Shown: positions 1-15,436 of the stretch, in pieces | How the letters are laid out: the number at the start of each line of letters is the position of its first letter | Position numbering within the stretch: position 1 is the stretch's first letter | Origin: Stichopus chloronotus | Lineage: Eukaryota; Echinodermata; Holothuroidea; Aspidochirotida; Stichopodidae | Length of the DNA: 64,000 nucleotides | Assembly (NCBI GenBank): GCA_021234535.1 | Contig: CM037839.1 | Coordinates: 28,101,475-28,165,474, forward strand | Direction: 5' to 3' | Program-made: the position numbers and the translations under genes | The notes under the pieces: model-generated | Database searches by the model: none | What the model was told of the DNA's origin: nothing | Seen by the model: the letters and a program-made list of their open reading frames with translations, nothing else

Positions 1-3000
1 TACGAATGTACAGGTTTCCCTTCGGGTACGGAGATGCAAATGTTTTGATTTGAAATAAGTCTATCAGGGAAAGAGAACACTGAGATTAAATGCATAGAGT
101 TTACCATATATAAAGGCCTTTGGAACTGGTTGCAAATCCGTTTCCCGATAAAAAAATAAAATCAATAAACACACAGTTGTTTTATTCAACTTACCATCAC
201 ACACAATCTCCTTGAAGTATATACTACAGTAGCAATAACTCATTATATGTGTTGTGGGACGCGAGTGTGTGACACAAAGACAATTGCGTCATTCAGCTGT
301 GTAAGATAGCACAGTAAAGCCTATCATACATGGCCGTATATGTAGCTGCATTTAGTAATCAGAGGGTAATTACATGTTGTTGTCATGTAGTGAGTTATTT
401 TACGCTCAGTGTAGCTTGTACGTGTACCATATCAATGTTATCCTACTGCACTGACTTATACTTCAGTAGTCCCGGTACAGTTTAAACTCACTCAAATCTG
501 TGTTGAATCGTTTTGAGAAACGAAAGTAATAATTTTGAATATGTTGTTCACCATCTGTATAGGCATACATTGGATACCAGATGTACTCATAGCAGCTTTA
601 CTCTTAGTTAGTCATTTATCAACTTCTCCGCGGTTCATTGTCCATGCACCTTAATCATAAATAAACAAATATTCACAGTAATAATTCATGACATAAACCA
701 AGTTTCATTTGAAGAGAAAATGGTCACTGGTACTCACTGGAGAGTCTTTGTCAAATTAGCAAACGGTTTTCAGACATTTATCAAAATTTAATTAACAGAA
801 TAAACCCGTATCCTCATGGGAATCAATGACATCGTATAACAGATGAAAAAGGTTATTTGAAGCCTTGAATTATTATTTTGTTTTCCATATATTTGTAGTC
901 AGTCCAACGAATAACTAGAAAATACGGAATCACGACGTCCGTCGGACGCACACGCAGAGATTGCCAAGCTCAGATGTAATTAGCATTGGTCTGTCTAACT
1001 GAAGATGTTAAAACCCATAGAGACATGTCCATGGCGGCTAAAAAAAAAGGAATAAAAAAGTGAACAAGAAAATTAACGTGTGAACGTGTATGCTTATTAC
1101 TTCTTTTGTCTATATTCGAACAATGTATTGTCCACTGTGAAAAGATAAAGAGACACTCAAGTGTGCTGGGATTTGTACTGGCCATAATAAATTACAAAAT
1201 TTAAAAGCAATTTCTCCATGGCGGGTAGTTATCCTCTCTAATTGGAACTAGACTGATAATTCACTCTTCGAGTGTGTGTAAAGTGACCACTCTGTTGATA
1301 AATGATTTAACCTCCATCCTCCAGTTTTTTTTTTATTCAAAGAGACAACCCACACTAACTTACCCAATTTTTGTCGTAATGCCACCAGCTATATTTCCCA
1401 CCTTTTTCCTCTAATTTTCAACGTATTTCCATTGCATGCTGGTCAGAGCAGACGATTTACAAACATGTGAGTGAAACAAATGTAGGCTACACGATACTAG
1501 TCTGTACATTTAATTTCAGACTGGGAACAGTGTGAGCGTTAGCTACATGGTTTGAATAATCTTATCCTATTATCCTACAGCTGGTGGTTAAAGCGACCCC
1601 CCCCCTCCCCATCGCTTCGAAGTGGGTCTTTCACGACGAACATATATATAGTCTACTATGCTCTGACGATATTTCATACCGTGCTCATGTCTTGTGCTTT
1701 AAGTCTGTAGTCGTGTATTTTTCAAAGTACTTTTGCCCAGATATAAAGGAATACTTGCATTGAAGTCCAACACATAACCCCATGCACTTATGCAATTAGT
1801 TGGAAAATATTCAACTTTGATTTCCGACACATGGGGATAACGAAGAGCAACACAGCCTCAATTGTACAATTAGAAAATGTTCAAGTTCAATTTCCTGTAT
1901 GGTACGAGTAAGGGAGTAAGAGGGGGGGGGGGGGGGTGGTGTATCTTGGTTGTGATCGCAGTGGATGACACTACATGTACCACAACAAGTGTAAGCCTTA
2001 CAATATGTATACATATTCCTCTTTTCTTTAACTAAAGAAACGTAGCTAATTATGTTGTTACGGTGCACTTAAAATGTTACATCTCTAATGTAAATGTTCA
2101 AAAGTTGTTCAAATGCAGTTCTCGATCAGGTCAATTTGGGTGTAGACCATCACAAAACGTATCACACACATCACATAGGGTAAAGAACAGCCATCCTGGC
2201 TCATCTCGCTATGCTTTCGGGGTGCCCTGTCAATTGATTTTCTTTTTTAAGTGATAAATGGAATTGTCTTCAGTACTGCAGTAGTTCGGTGGTTCCTAAA
2301 ACATTGAGGAATAAATGACGTCATACGCTAATGAAATATATTTCGTATTCCTTTACCGTTCTGATGAATTCGGTAGTTGCCAATTACCAATGATGTAATT
2401 GCACACTACAGTCATACACGTTATACACATACATTGGCTATACAAATACATTTTCACCACTAAAAATCACGTTTCATATTTCAGCATTAATGTTCATTGC
2501 AATTTGGACCTTGAAATATGAACAGTTGTTTTTTTTTCCCTTTCACGTGTAAATATGCAGACTTGTTTTTCTTACACGGTTGGAGTACATCCCGTGTTAC
2601 CAGTGAAGTCAGTACGCGGTGATAGTACAATGGCGTAATGCAAGTATCACTCATTGAGGTATAACTGTAAAAGAGAAAGTGTTCGTTAGCCTTTGAGGCT
2701 CACTTAGAAGTCACTGGTCGTTGTGCTTTCATAACCTACTTTACACATACAGTGACAAAAGAAAGATGATGTACACATACCGGCTTATACAAACATACTT
2801 ACATTGTTATTACATATTATGGTAAGAGGAACTCACTTTGGTGGTGATTGTGAAGCGGCGTAGGTGACGTTAGAACCCGTACAGTAAGCAATTGTTGCAA
2901 CACATATGTACTTTACAGAATAAAACAGCATAAACTAGTGATCCTGTATAAACTCACATCAGTATATTCGTGAAGTTCATTTGTAGACCTATATAAGCCT

Positions 3001-6000
3001 CTTGAGTTTAGCAAAAGTTGGATTTAGATCCCCGAAGGTAGTAATGGATTTATATTTGCACGAGAATGTCTGAAGTAGTTGACACCGTAGGCTGAGGTAA
3101 GTACTGAAGTCAGCCTAGAGGCGTACAGCTTGTATATTGGAACTGAATCAGTTACAAGATGATTGTTTTGTGTATCGCGATAGTGATGGGTAAAGGCGTA
3201 TCAAGAGCATTTGTTGTACGGGAAGAAATGAGAAGGGTGGGTGAGATATCAGAGTGAATGTAACTCATAAAAGGACTGTAAATACTCGTTCTAAAGTGAA
3301 TTCACAAATAATGTGGATAAAATGTGTAGGCCTTTACTTCCCTGTGACTAATTCCGTAAGTGTTGTTAATAGGTTATGATGATCGCTACGGCATTTGAAT
3401 ACATACGTGATACACTTGTCTAGAGTGTCACTTGAACAACACAGTACATTTTTAGAGTCAACACAACAGATATCTTGAAAATGAAATTCTTCATTCTACA
3501 TCTAAAATTGTGGAGGATAAAGTATCACCTTGCTGGCCCACCTTTACCTCGACCTACGTTGTTGTGAGTATAATGCGAGCAGCAGAGTACGTAGGAGGTG
3601 GGCTGGCAGTGGGCTTGGGAACGGGTGTAGTGGGGTGGAAGTGTTGTTGAATCTCTAGTTTACTTTAGAAGAATTTCCAAACATAACTTCGTAACGTTAT
3701 AATCGTCAAGCAAACTTACGAGATGTGTGCGTGTCCCCTTAGTGATAGTAACATTGTAAGATCTAGATGTTAGTGGAGTTATTTCCTTCATCAAATAGAC
3801 ATAACTGTAATAAAAGTTGTCTAGCTTCCTTAGAGCATGGGATACTGATGAGCAGCTTCCATTTTAACATAGGCTGTATCAGTATATATCGCCCACAGTG
3901 AATTGTTCCTTCACGATACTTGTCAACATGTTTTATAGTCAATCTCAGTAGTAATTTCACGGGGCGATGCTTTTACGGTGTACGGGTGGCTTGTGATATA
4001 AATCTTACAGAAATGTAGAAAGATTTGTAGAATGTGCACTTATGCTAAAAATTTATACTATGTACACAGTGAGCACATGAATTCATGCAAGCAGAGACAC
4101 AGCTCAATCTCAAACCTAACAAAATAAAAAAAGAATATTGATACAGTCAAACCCACGTATTGACTTCCTCCTAACTGAATATGCGTAAGTTTAGTTGGAG
4201 TTGGTTATCTATTTGTTACATAAGATTTATTGTTAATGTAAAATAGTGTATATTTAGCTACTACAACTTTCATTTACCTCTAGAAATAAACTGTATCATT
4301 TGACGTCATTGACATGCCCTGGTTGTACTTTTCTAGTGCAATCATGCCATATGTTTGAGAAGACAAATTAATGTCCCCTCCCCAACCCAATATAAAGTCC
4401 CTCTATAGGCTATATGAACTCTGTTTTGTTTCGTGGAGAGTCATAAGCCAGAAATACACTGTGTATTTATTCCAACAAACATAGTGAGTGTATATTTGTT
4501 TGCGTGGTAATGTTTCAGGAATAATCGTAACCCAATTTGTACAAACTGTAGACTGTGTGTATAAGCGAACCCATGATTGAGATTTGTGTAAATGTGTTCA
4601 GTTTTGACTCTAACAGATTAAAAACACGACATCTGAAGAACAAAAACAAGACTGACCTCTATGCAGGTGTACCACGTTAAGTTAGAGAATGCTTTTGCCA
4701 GTGAAAAGTGAAAAATAATGACAAAAAACGTAGATTAAAGTGAAAACTCATTATGAAATAATATCTTAAAAATGAAAGTCTGGACAAATCTTATATTTAT
4801 TATCTAAGTGTATGATATTGAGCCCAAACAAAGTGTTTTTTTTGTTGGTAGAGATAAAGGACACTTGAAGGCAATGTACTTAAATATTAAAAAAAAAGAG
4901 TAAAACGTTCAAAACTCAAAAAGGAACTCATGATATACCTCATGTTAGTGTAAAATTTATCATAGTAACTGCTGGAATTTGTATGAGATGTCTGAATGTC
5001 TGAAGAAAATCATTAGAAGTCAAATTCCGAATGATCCAGGGTAGTCAATTGGTTGCATAACATGATTTTAAGCAGGATGTGTTCAGTGTTATGCCTGCGT
5101 TTTCCAAAGTGTACCAAAAGACCGCTCATACTCCTTACAGTTGCTAAAAAGCCAAGGAAACGGTCAATTTGTCCGGAAAAAAAAATAAATAAAACGATTT
5201 TTAACAGATTTCGTTGCTTTTGAAATGCAAATTTCTCCTTGTATCTTTGTTTAGGTGAAAAATAATCAATTTTTCCTTCTACTAACGTAATAAACACTCT
5301 CATGAGTGAAATTCCTCCTGAAAGAAACGTGGCGAAGATCTTCTTTTCCAGGTTGGTATAAAATGGGAGAGATAGATGGATAATTAACGATAAATTCTGT
5401 TTTATTTCATCAGTCATCCCGCTTTCATGAACAACATGTCTGAGATTCCGTTAGTGAAATACTTAAAGTGAACTACGTGACTCAGTATGCACTTAAGTCT
5501 CTTGTGCTAAGCTGGCCAAAGTGTATTCAACATGCATGTATCCCCATTTGTGTTTAATTTTTCCCAATGCAATATCTTGCAAAATTTTACTCATTCACCC
5601 ACTGTCCAGCCAAACGAGGTTTATGATTATATCTTATGTAAGCTTGCTGTTTTCACCTCGTTTAATCATACTTAATTGATGTGTAGGCCTATCTGATTTC
5701 TCACCCGATTAGGCATCCTTCAAACTTGTTGCACATTGCGCATGAGTCTTTACAATGTTCGAGACTTGTATTGTGTTGATTATAGAGGGAAAAGGAAAGT
5801 TCTCAGTTAAAATAACCTGACACTGCAGCTTGAAGTCCGAATGGAATAAGATCTCTTGAAACAGCTTAAATATAGTTCAGTAAGTCAAAACATGCAAGCC
5901 TACAAACTGAACAAAAGCGATTTCTGATGGCTTCCAGCTAGGACCAGTGTTTGATAGATGATATGGTATGTGGGTTCTCTTATGTAAAGGTTTTAATGAA

Positions 6001-9000
6001 AATGGGGCAATTGTATCTATAGTGTACCATACTGAATGGAAAAGATCTTTTCAATTAGCATAGGCCTATATAGAGTTTGTGCAATCTGTTATTTGCAAGC
6101 AATGTACCGTGAAAGGCAGGATTGAAGTTATGCTTGTATCAATCCTGTCATTCAGTCTTGAAAACAACTCTGAACTGCACTGTCGCAGCAAACATATCTT
6201 ACCAGTATTTTATACAATGCACTGTTTCGTTTAGCTTAGCTCATTTTATAACTTGTTGATTAATCAATAATGATTTTCAACAGTAGCCTACACATTCAAT
6301 TAATGAAACGAAATTGGTTTACTTTTTTATACATTTTTTCTGGTAAATGAAGTGCGTCATACTTATTGCTCTCAAGAGTAACTTTGATCGATACAGTAGT
6401 TGGGACCTCACAACTTAACCGCGACAACAAACCACGACATCTGTATTAGTTAGGCTATGGTCAACAGCAGGTCAACCATTTCAGTATATGCTTGCTGCTC
6501 TGGTGGAGCTTTATTATTCTATATAGGCCCTAATACCATTTATTTTGTCAAAGAAAAAGAACAGATATTGATTGATTAGCAACAGGCCACCAAACTGTCA
6601 ATCAGGGTGTATCATGTTCTGACGTATCTGCGTGATGTCACTGAAAACAGCTGTGTCGTCGCTCAACTACAACAGACAGACACAGACAGACAGACAGAGA
6701 GTCACAGTTAATGATTATAGTCGCTATTCTTTAAACGTCACATAATACTTGGGTCAAATTGTCGAGTGTCAGTAACCTTAGTGACGCCGAAGTGTAAGGT
6801 TACTGCATCGTGACTTTTAATGATTGATTTAATTACTATTGTTTTTAAAAGATGAGGTTTGCGGTGCTTCGTTTTAACTTTTATACAACCTACAACAATC
6901 AGCAGAGGTAAAGAACACTAATTGAATGTTTTTGAGGTTGTTTGTGTGTATGTGTGTGTGGAGGGAAGAAGGTGGTTGAGGTTGGGTGTTTGGGGGGTAA
7001 TGGTGCCAGAGTGGGGTAAGAGGTGAAGGGGGAGTATGGTAACCGATAATTAGGTGTCATGCGAGATGCAGAATTAAACATTAGCATAAGTCGGTATCTC
7101 AACAAAGTTATATTTCTGTCGAGACAAACATACCGACATACCGACAACTAAACTTTGTCAAGGTTTTGAGATAACTCGGTGGGACTTTTTTTTCGTCGAG
7201 ATATCAGTGTGGACACTTTTTGACAAAACATGAAACTTTCTTTAGTTCTAAGTTATTTAGTTGATATTCCGACATTAAAATAATGCATTTTCTTTTATGT
7301 TGATGCAAAGTTAGATTTAGCATGACATCTCACCAATGTGGCACAAACATGACGTCTCGGTCAGAATTAACACAAGCGCGTATACCTCGAGAACATTGTT
7401 TTCAACGCATGACGTCTTATGAAACCGTATTTCATGCAAAGAAATAATAATAGCTCTTTTGGTTTATCTTCCTTTCAGTTTGAAAATGCTATTCTTACTT
7501 GATTCCATACACGGAGAAAATGACATGGCATACAGCGATATGAAGTTAATTCGAAATCGATTAACTAGTAGAGTCTGTGTGCTGGAGACGAAAAGCAGAA
7601 ACAAACCATAAAAAATCGATTTAAATTATCACCCTCATATCGCTGGTGACGGAAAAGGAGGGAATTCTTTTATGCAACTCCAGCCATTTATTCACTACAT
7701 AGGTACCTGTCAGCTATAGGCTACAATACCAATACACGTTGTACTGTCGTTCTGTTTTAGCACGATCTGTGATTTATGAAAAACATCGTTGACGGCTACT
7801 TGGCAGTATTTTAGTGCCAGTGATTTTAATAAGACCCTGAAGTACAACTATTAAAATATATATAAAGAACAAAGATAATTAAAGTAAAGAACCGAGACTG
7901 GTATTTTGACAAGACGAAAACTGAAGGAACGAGAAACATATAGTGTTGAAATGGGATTGAAGCAAACTTTAACTCTAAGCATACATCACTGCATCCATGT
8001 AACGATCAACCTCTTTCATTCTAGCTTTACGCTCTACAGTGGTTACGGTCCTAATGTACACCCACACCTATTCATAGAATTTCCATAATGTGCTAAAATC
8101 ATGTCTCGAGAAGACCTTTTCTACATGATAGAATATGACCTGATATAGCCAGGTATACCATAATGGTTAGGGTAGGTATACCCCTCGAGAAGGGATTAAC
8201 ATGTATGATATCATGTGAGTATTGGCTGCATCGTATACTACAAACATGTCAATAATAATGAAAATATAATCTTGACTGTATAGGCATTTAGCACCGTCGG
8301 ATTTATTTGAAATAAACACAGCTCGTGTCGGTGTAGATTTCCCAGGTGAACTTTTTTTTTACCGACGGAAAAGAAGACGGCCTCTCACTAGCCAATAACT
8401 CCTCTTCGCATTGCATTTGGTGCATTATACCATTTGATATTTATAAACCATGTGTGATATTAGTACATAGGCTTAACTACCCGAGATGGCATGAATTATT
8501 AATAATTCACCTGAGTTTATTGCAAACCGTAGCCGAGCATTTGCAAATGCCGTGAAATTTAAACGTTCTGCTTCACTCGTGCACTTGAACGTCACAGACG
8601 AGAGGTACAACGTAAAGCGGGAAAAGGGAAAAACTTGGAAGACGTCAAATTTCTATTACCGTAAGAGACGCGAAAAGCCGCAGGCGTAGAAAACAAAAAT
8701 CGATTTGGAATGATAGTCCATAGGCTTTACTTTGCCCGTAGACGCTTTTGAAAATACAGACCTCGGAATACGAACAACAGAGGGAAAAGATTAAATGTCG
8801 AAGGAAAATCCCTCCATTTTGTAAAGGTTTTATTGATGCCATGCAGTCAGTGTTCAGTTGAATACCATACCACGATTTTGGAAAATGTAAAGATAGAAAT
8901 AGCACACGTGATAAAGAAAAAAAGCCATATGTCTTGCTTAAGACAACCGCCATAACAGATGCGTGGAATTATACATATACAGTAGTTGCGATGACAACCT

Positions 9001-9391
9001 CCTGGAATTATTAAGGCGGTAAATGGAGTGAAACAGAATGCAGGGTAATTTGTGGTAGAGTACATGTAAAGGAACAAAGTAAATGTTCCTTAAGACATGA
9101 CACAAGCTACAGTAAACTACAGTGCGGGAGAACATAGACTTCGGCACAAATTCTGGATACCGGTTGTCAAGCAAAAACCTGAAGATTCCAGTGAATTGGC
9201 CCCACTGCTTGGGGCACAGGTTTATAGAGCACGGATATATAGTGTGACTTATGTAGGTATGTATTTTTAAATTTGCTGAGATTTTACTTCTAAATTTACA
9301 CATCCAACTGCTGCATTGGTATGGTAGTGGCAGTTGTATCATATTTGTAGAGCAGTACCGGTTTGAAGTTACCCTAATGAAAGTTAATGAG
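1..9391. other. Gene-free stretch
   Basis: I see no credible exon here. Open frames are short and of biased composition, and none resembles a known family. The stretch has a G run near 1921-1936, a C-rich run near 1596-1611, a short CAGA-type repeat near 6672-6700 and a TG-rich/GGT-rich patch near 6930-7010. The longest open frame (5013-5417, - strand, 134 codons) has no recognisable domain and no supporting splice context. Confidence 0.6.
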
Positions 9392-9655
9392 GTTTTAGAC
9401 AGTGTGTAGATTTGTGAGGTTGCAGATAGTGTATAGATGAGTGAGCTTGCGCATAGTGCAGATAATGTGTAAGAAGATTGGTGAGGTTGCAGATAGAGCA
9501 TTATAAACTGGTGAGGTTGCAGAAGGGCATTATAGATTTGGGAGGTTTCCAACAGTATTAAAATTGGTGAGGTTGCAAATGATGCGTATTACAGTGACGA
9601 GGTAGCAGATAGAGCAGGTAGTGTGTAGATTGGAAGAGTTGCATGTATTGTATAA
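9392..9655. repeat. Imperfect minisatellite, unit about 30-35 bp
   Basis: The words GGTGAGGTTGCAGATAG and TGTGTAGATT recur about eight times with substitutions and indels. The repetition creates the long minus-strand open frame (8938-9552) rich in repeated HQ/LSA-like residues, which is therefore not a gene. Confidence 0.75.
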
Positions 9656-12600
9656 ACTGCTGGTCAGGAGGGTAGCCAGGTTATTTGTGAGGGGGAAAAA
9701 TCGACTCACCGTCCCTACTCTTGACCGCCGTCTTGGGAGGGGTATAAGGTGAGGGGTGGTGCTTAAGCCGCGATTTCAAATCATTCAGTCCTCTCATACG
9801 TAGCATGAGGAGAGTCCTAAGGGGATGAGGCATCCCTCCCACTCTGCTTAAAAAGGATTATTTTGCCCTTCACAGTCGAATGGTGCAAAATTGATTTTAT
9901 TGGCACCTGCACCCTTGAAACTAAAAGAAAGTTATGGGACAGACAAAGTATTCGAAGGGACTGAATGCCGTCAGGAATATCTAAGCGGAGCGCCACCATC
10001 TGTTGGTGTGGAGCGATCACGAGAAAAGTTTTGGCATTCCAACCCCTCCCGTCCCAGAAGGCCGGAAACGGCACTTGACGGGTGTTCCAAGCTGCATGTA
10101 CCCAGCCTTGAAAATAGGGATATCATGACTGAAATTTTTCAATTAATGAGATGAAAATCAGTGTATGAAAAATGACAATATCTATCAGAGGGGATGAGAT
10201 GATACACGAATGATAATGAATTACACATCCTCTTGCTTTTATTCTTGGAACAGTTGGGAAATAGTAGGTGGACAAGACTACTGAACATACCTTTAGACCC
10301 CCTTTTTCATTGGTTGATAATGACTCATTTTGAGCTTGAAAATAAAAATGAAAATTGGGGCTTGCGGATGAACAACTAACGCAACGAAGCGACGCCGACT
10401 CCAAGATTGAAAATGCTTTAGGGGGGGGGGGGACGCCTTGGTAAAACATAAGCTTGTTGCATGCACCCCCTCTGAAAAAATTTCAGCTTTAAAAAAAATT
10501 AAAATGATATACTTTAAAGTTGTAGAAATGATATATTTGTAAGTAGTAGAATCGACGTACTTTTAAGTAACAATATGGCAGAATGTTGATTCGGATTGCC
10601 AAATAGACATAGTTGGCATTCATTGACAACCAATATTTTGGGGGGTTATTATTTTTCAATTCTTTAATTCACCATTAGGGTTAAAAAAAAAAACAGAGGA
10701 ACATGTTTCCAGAATATGACATCGTTAACATCCAAAGTTTTGATTGACTATTCAGGAAGGCGTATTGCCATGGGTGAAATAAATGTGCCGACCATTTTCC
10801 TTAGGATTCCATCCCCTAGTCGCATACTCGTATACTGCCTGTAAGCAACATGGCATTCAGCCCACCGCCCCCTCCCCCAGTGACTACGCTATCGAACTGA
10901 ATGCATAAGCGTGGGTGCATAGGGGTATGATATTAATCAGTGTACGACTTTCGTGCTTTAATGTTGGGAGGACCCATAACGGTGGTCATGTGTGTGTGTG
11001 TGTGAGGCGGTGATTGTTGTTAAGCTAATAACATCAACAGATAAAGTGTCATAAACTTAAATATGTATGCTATAAGTGAAGATTCGACAAAGCTAACCTC
11101 AGTGAGTACATGAGGGGGGGGGGGGGGGGGAGAGGAGGATTCGCTAAAATCATTCTACATTAATGAGCGCTTTCTGCGGACAGCTTGATACGAGTTTATC
11201 ACACCTCCGATGAAAGAGAAAAAAAATTGACATTTGATTTGACCTTCGTTAATCAGTCATTTGTGGTATTGTCTCTGTTAATATAGTTGTCAGTATTGTT
11301 GTGGCTGTTAGCATATATCAGCTCATTTGGTAAAAAGTACTGTGCATTACTTGCAAAATGGAGTAAATGTGCATAAAATACCCTGAATTTGCCAGAAACA
11401 ATTTTGGAAGGCTGTGCCCTTTCCATTGTCGAATGCCTCCTTTCTTCTAAGAGATTAATCCAATCTTCAAATAGCCCCAGACTGCCACCTTTCTCAGATT
11501 TACGCATTTTCTTCCCGTTAACAGTACCGTCGGTGACATTGTAAAATAAACACATCAAACCAGCCATACAATTTAAAGGCTGTCCTTGGAGTTGAATCAA
11601 GTTGTTTTATCTCCCGGGCATTTACTCCAAACGTTTTTCTCAATTATGTTTTTTTGTTTTTATTTTTTGTTTTTTTCTGTCCTTTTATATATGTGATATT
11701 TAATATATGTCATGTGGCACATTTTGTCAAACCGGCTTACCAGAGGTCAGAAGGGTCATGCCGAGCCCCATAGTATGAAGAATGTTATAGACTTTTTGTG
11801 GGAGACTATCGACATAAAGCTTACAAAATGATGCGAGCTTCTTCCTCTCTGCTTTTTCGTTAATTTTTGTTTTACCGATGTTTAGCTCGAAGCTGTAAAA
11901 CGTAACAGCCCTTTTTAGGCATGACGAAGCGTATGGCATGTTGGTGAGGGGCAATCGCGACTTGTTCTCACACATTGATTCCGAGGGGGATTCTCCAGAC
12001 GCAGTCATTTAACTCAACTCCGTATGGTTTTGTTTAATAGCGAGTCTTGCATGCTGTTGCTGCCTTTTTCGATCTATCGAGTTTTGTACAGGGGAGATTC
12101 ACATACGAGAGGTAGGCTACTGTATGTTTGTTAAACATAGTTCATTTATCATATTTCGGATATTGGAACAGTTTTTGCTATCTATTCAATGACGCCCCTC
12201 ACCTTTAAGTCGAGGTTCCATATCGCAATAAGCAATATCTTCACGTCACAGTTTTTGTTTTTGGCTGTGTGTATAGCCTATATGTGACATCATTGCCACT
12301 TATCACTTAACAGACACATTTACTAGTGTTTCATTTTTTTACTTTCTTTGCAAGCTCGGTTGAGTTCTCTCGAAGTTTTGCTCATTTCCTCTGGGACGCT
12401 GAACATAGTGTAGTTTGTAATCAATACACACACACATAACTGAATGTAATAGCCCTGCATTTGTGTAAGTCCTTCGATCTCCTCTATTGCCCTTTCTCTC
12501 CAGAGTCTCATTTTGGTACTCTTTATCAAGACTGTTTACCCCGACATGTTAGGCCATATGACCTTCCTTTGATTAAAGTACAATGAGGTTAATCAGATAT

Positions 12601-12801
12601 CTTCCAATTCAGATGTCGTAGTACTTAATTAGTATATGAGATTAGCACCAGAGAGTTCACATCACAGGTACTTTATAGTGTATAGATTAATATTTCGACC
12701 AAAGTAATTGCCTAATTCTCCAAACACCGTCATGTTAAGATGGAACACTGGCATTCATCCATGAATACAGAGAAGAGAGAAACCATGAACACAGAGAACA
12801 G
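9656..12801. other. Gene-free stretch
   Basis: No exon or known element is recognised. Several G/C homopolymers occur (near 10423-10434 and 11114-11130), as well as a (GT)n run near 10989-11003. Minus-strand frames at 11253-11600 and 11727-12008 have no recognisable domain. Confidence 0.55.
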
Positions 12802-15120
<2,319 letters not shown>

Positions 15121-15436
15121 TAGGTTAGTACAGATTGTTCGGTAATAATGCACTAATAGTCTAGCAGATTGATCGGTAATAATACATTAACAGTCTAGTA
15201 GATTGATCGGTAATAATACATTAGCAGTCTAACAGATTGATCAGTCATAACGCACTTTCAGTCTTGAGATCGGTTCGGTTATTACGCACTATAGTCTAGC
15301 AGATTGCCGATGCGTACAAACGAGCAGATTGATGGGTAATTGCAGATCACGAATACCGATCTTTAATAATGCACTAACAGTGCAGCAGATTGATCGGTAA
15401 TAATTCACTAACAAATGTAGAAGATTGATCGGTGGT
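15121..15436. repeat. Imperfect tandem repeat, unit about 35-38 bp
   Basis: The word AGATTGATCGGTAATAAT, followed by a variant of CACTAACAGTCTAG, recurs about seven to eight times in direct orientation with point changes and small indels. The best-preserved units are at 15170-15245, and units degrade in the middle (15260-15350). No coding sense is seen. Confidence 0.85.

Noticed and set aside
5013..5417. 134-codon minus-strand open frame
   Set aside because: No recognisable motif. Length is compatible with chance in 18 kb of AT-rich DNA, and there are no nearby exons.
8938..9552. 204-codon minus-strand open frame
   Set aside because: Its repeated residues come from the imperfect tandem repeat at 9392-9655. 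No domain, no splice context, and the open frame follows from the repeat's lack of stops.
11253..12008. Two adjacent minus-strand frames (115 and 93 codons)
   Set aside because: No family recognised, no plausible splice join between them, and no conserved motif.
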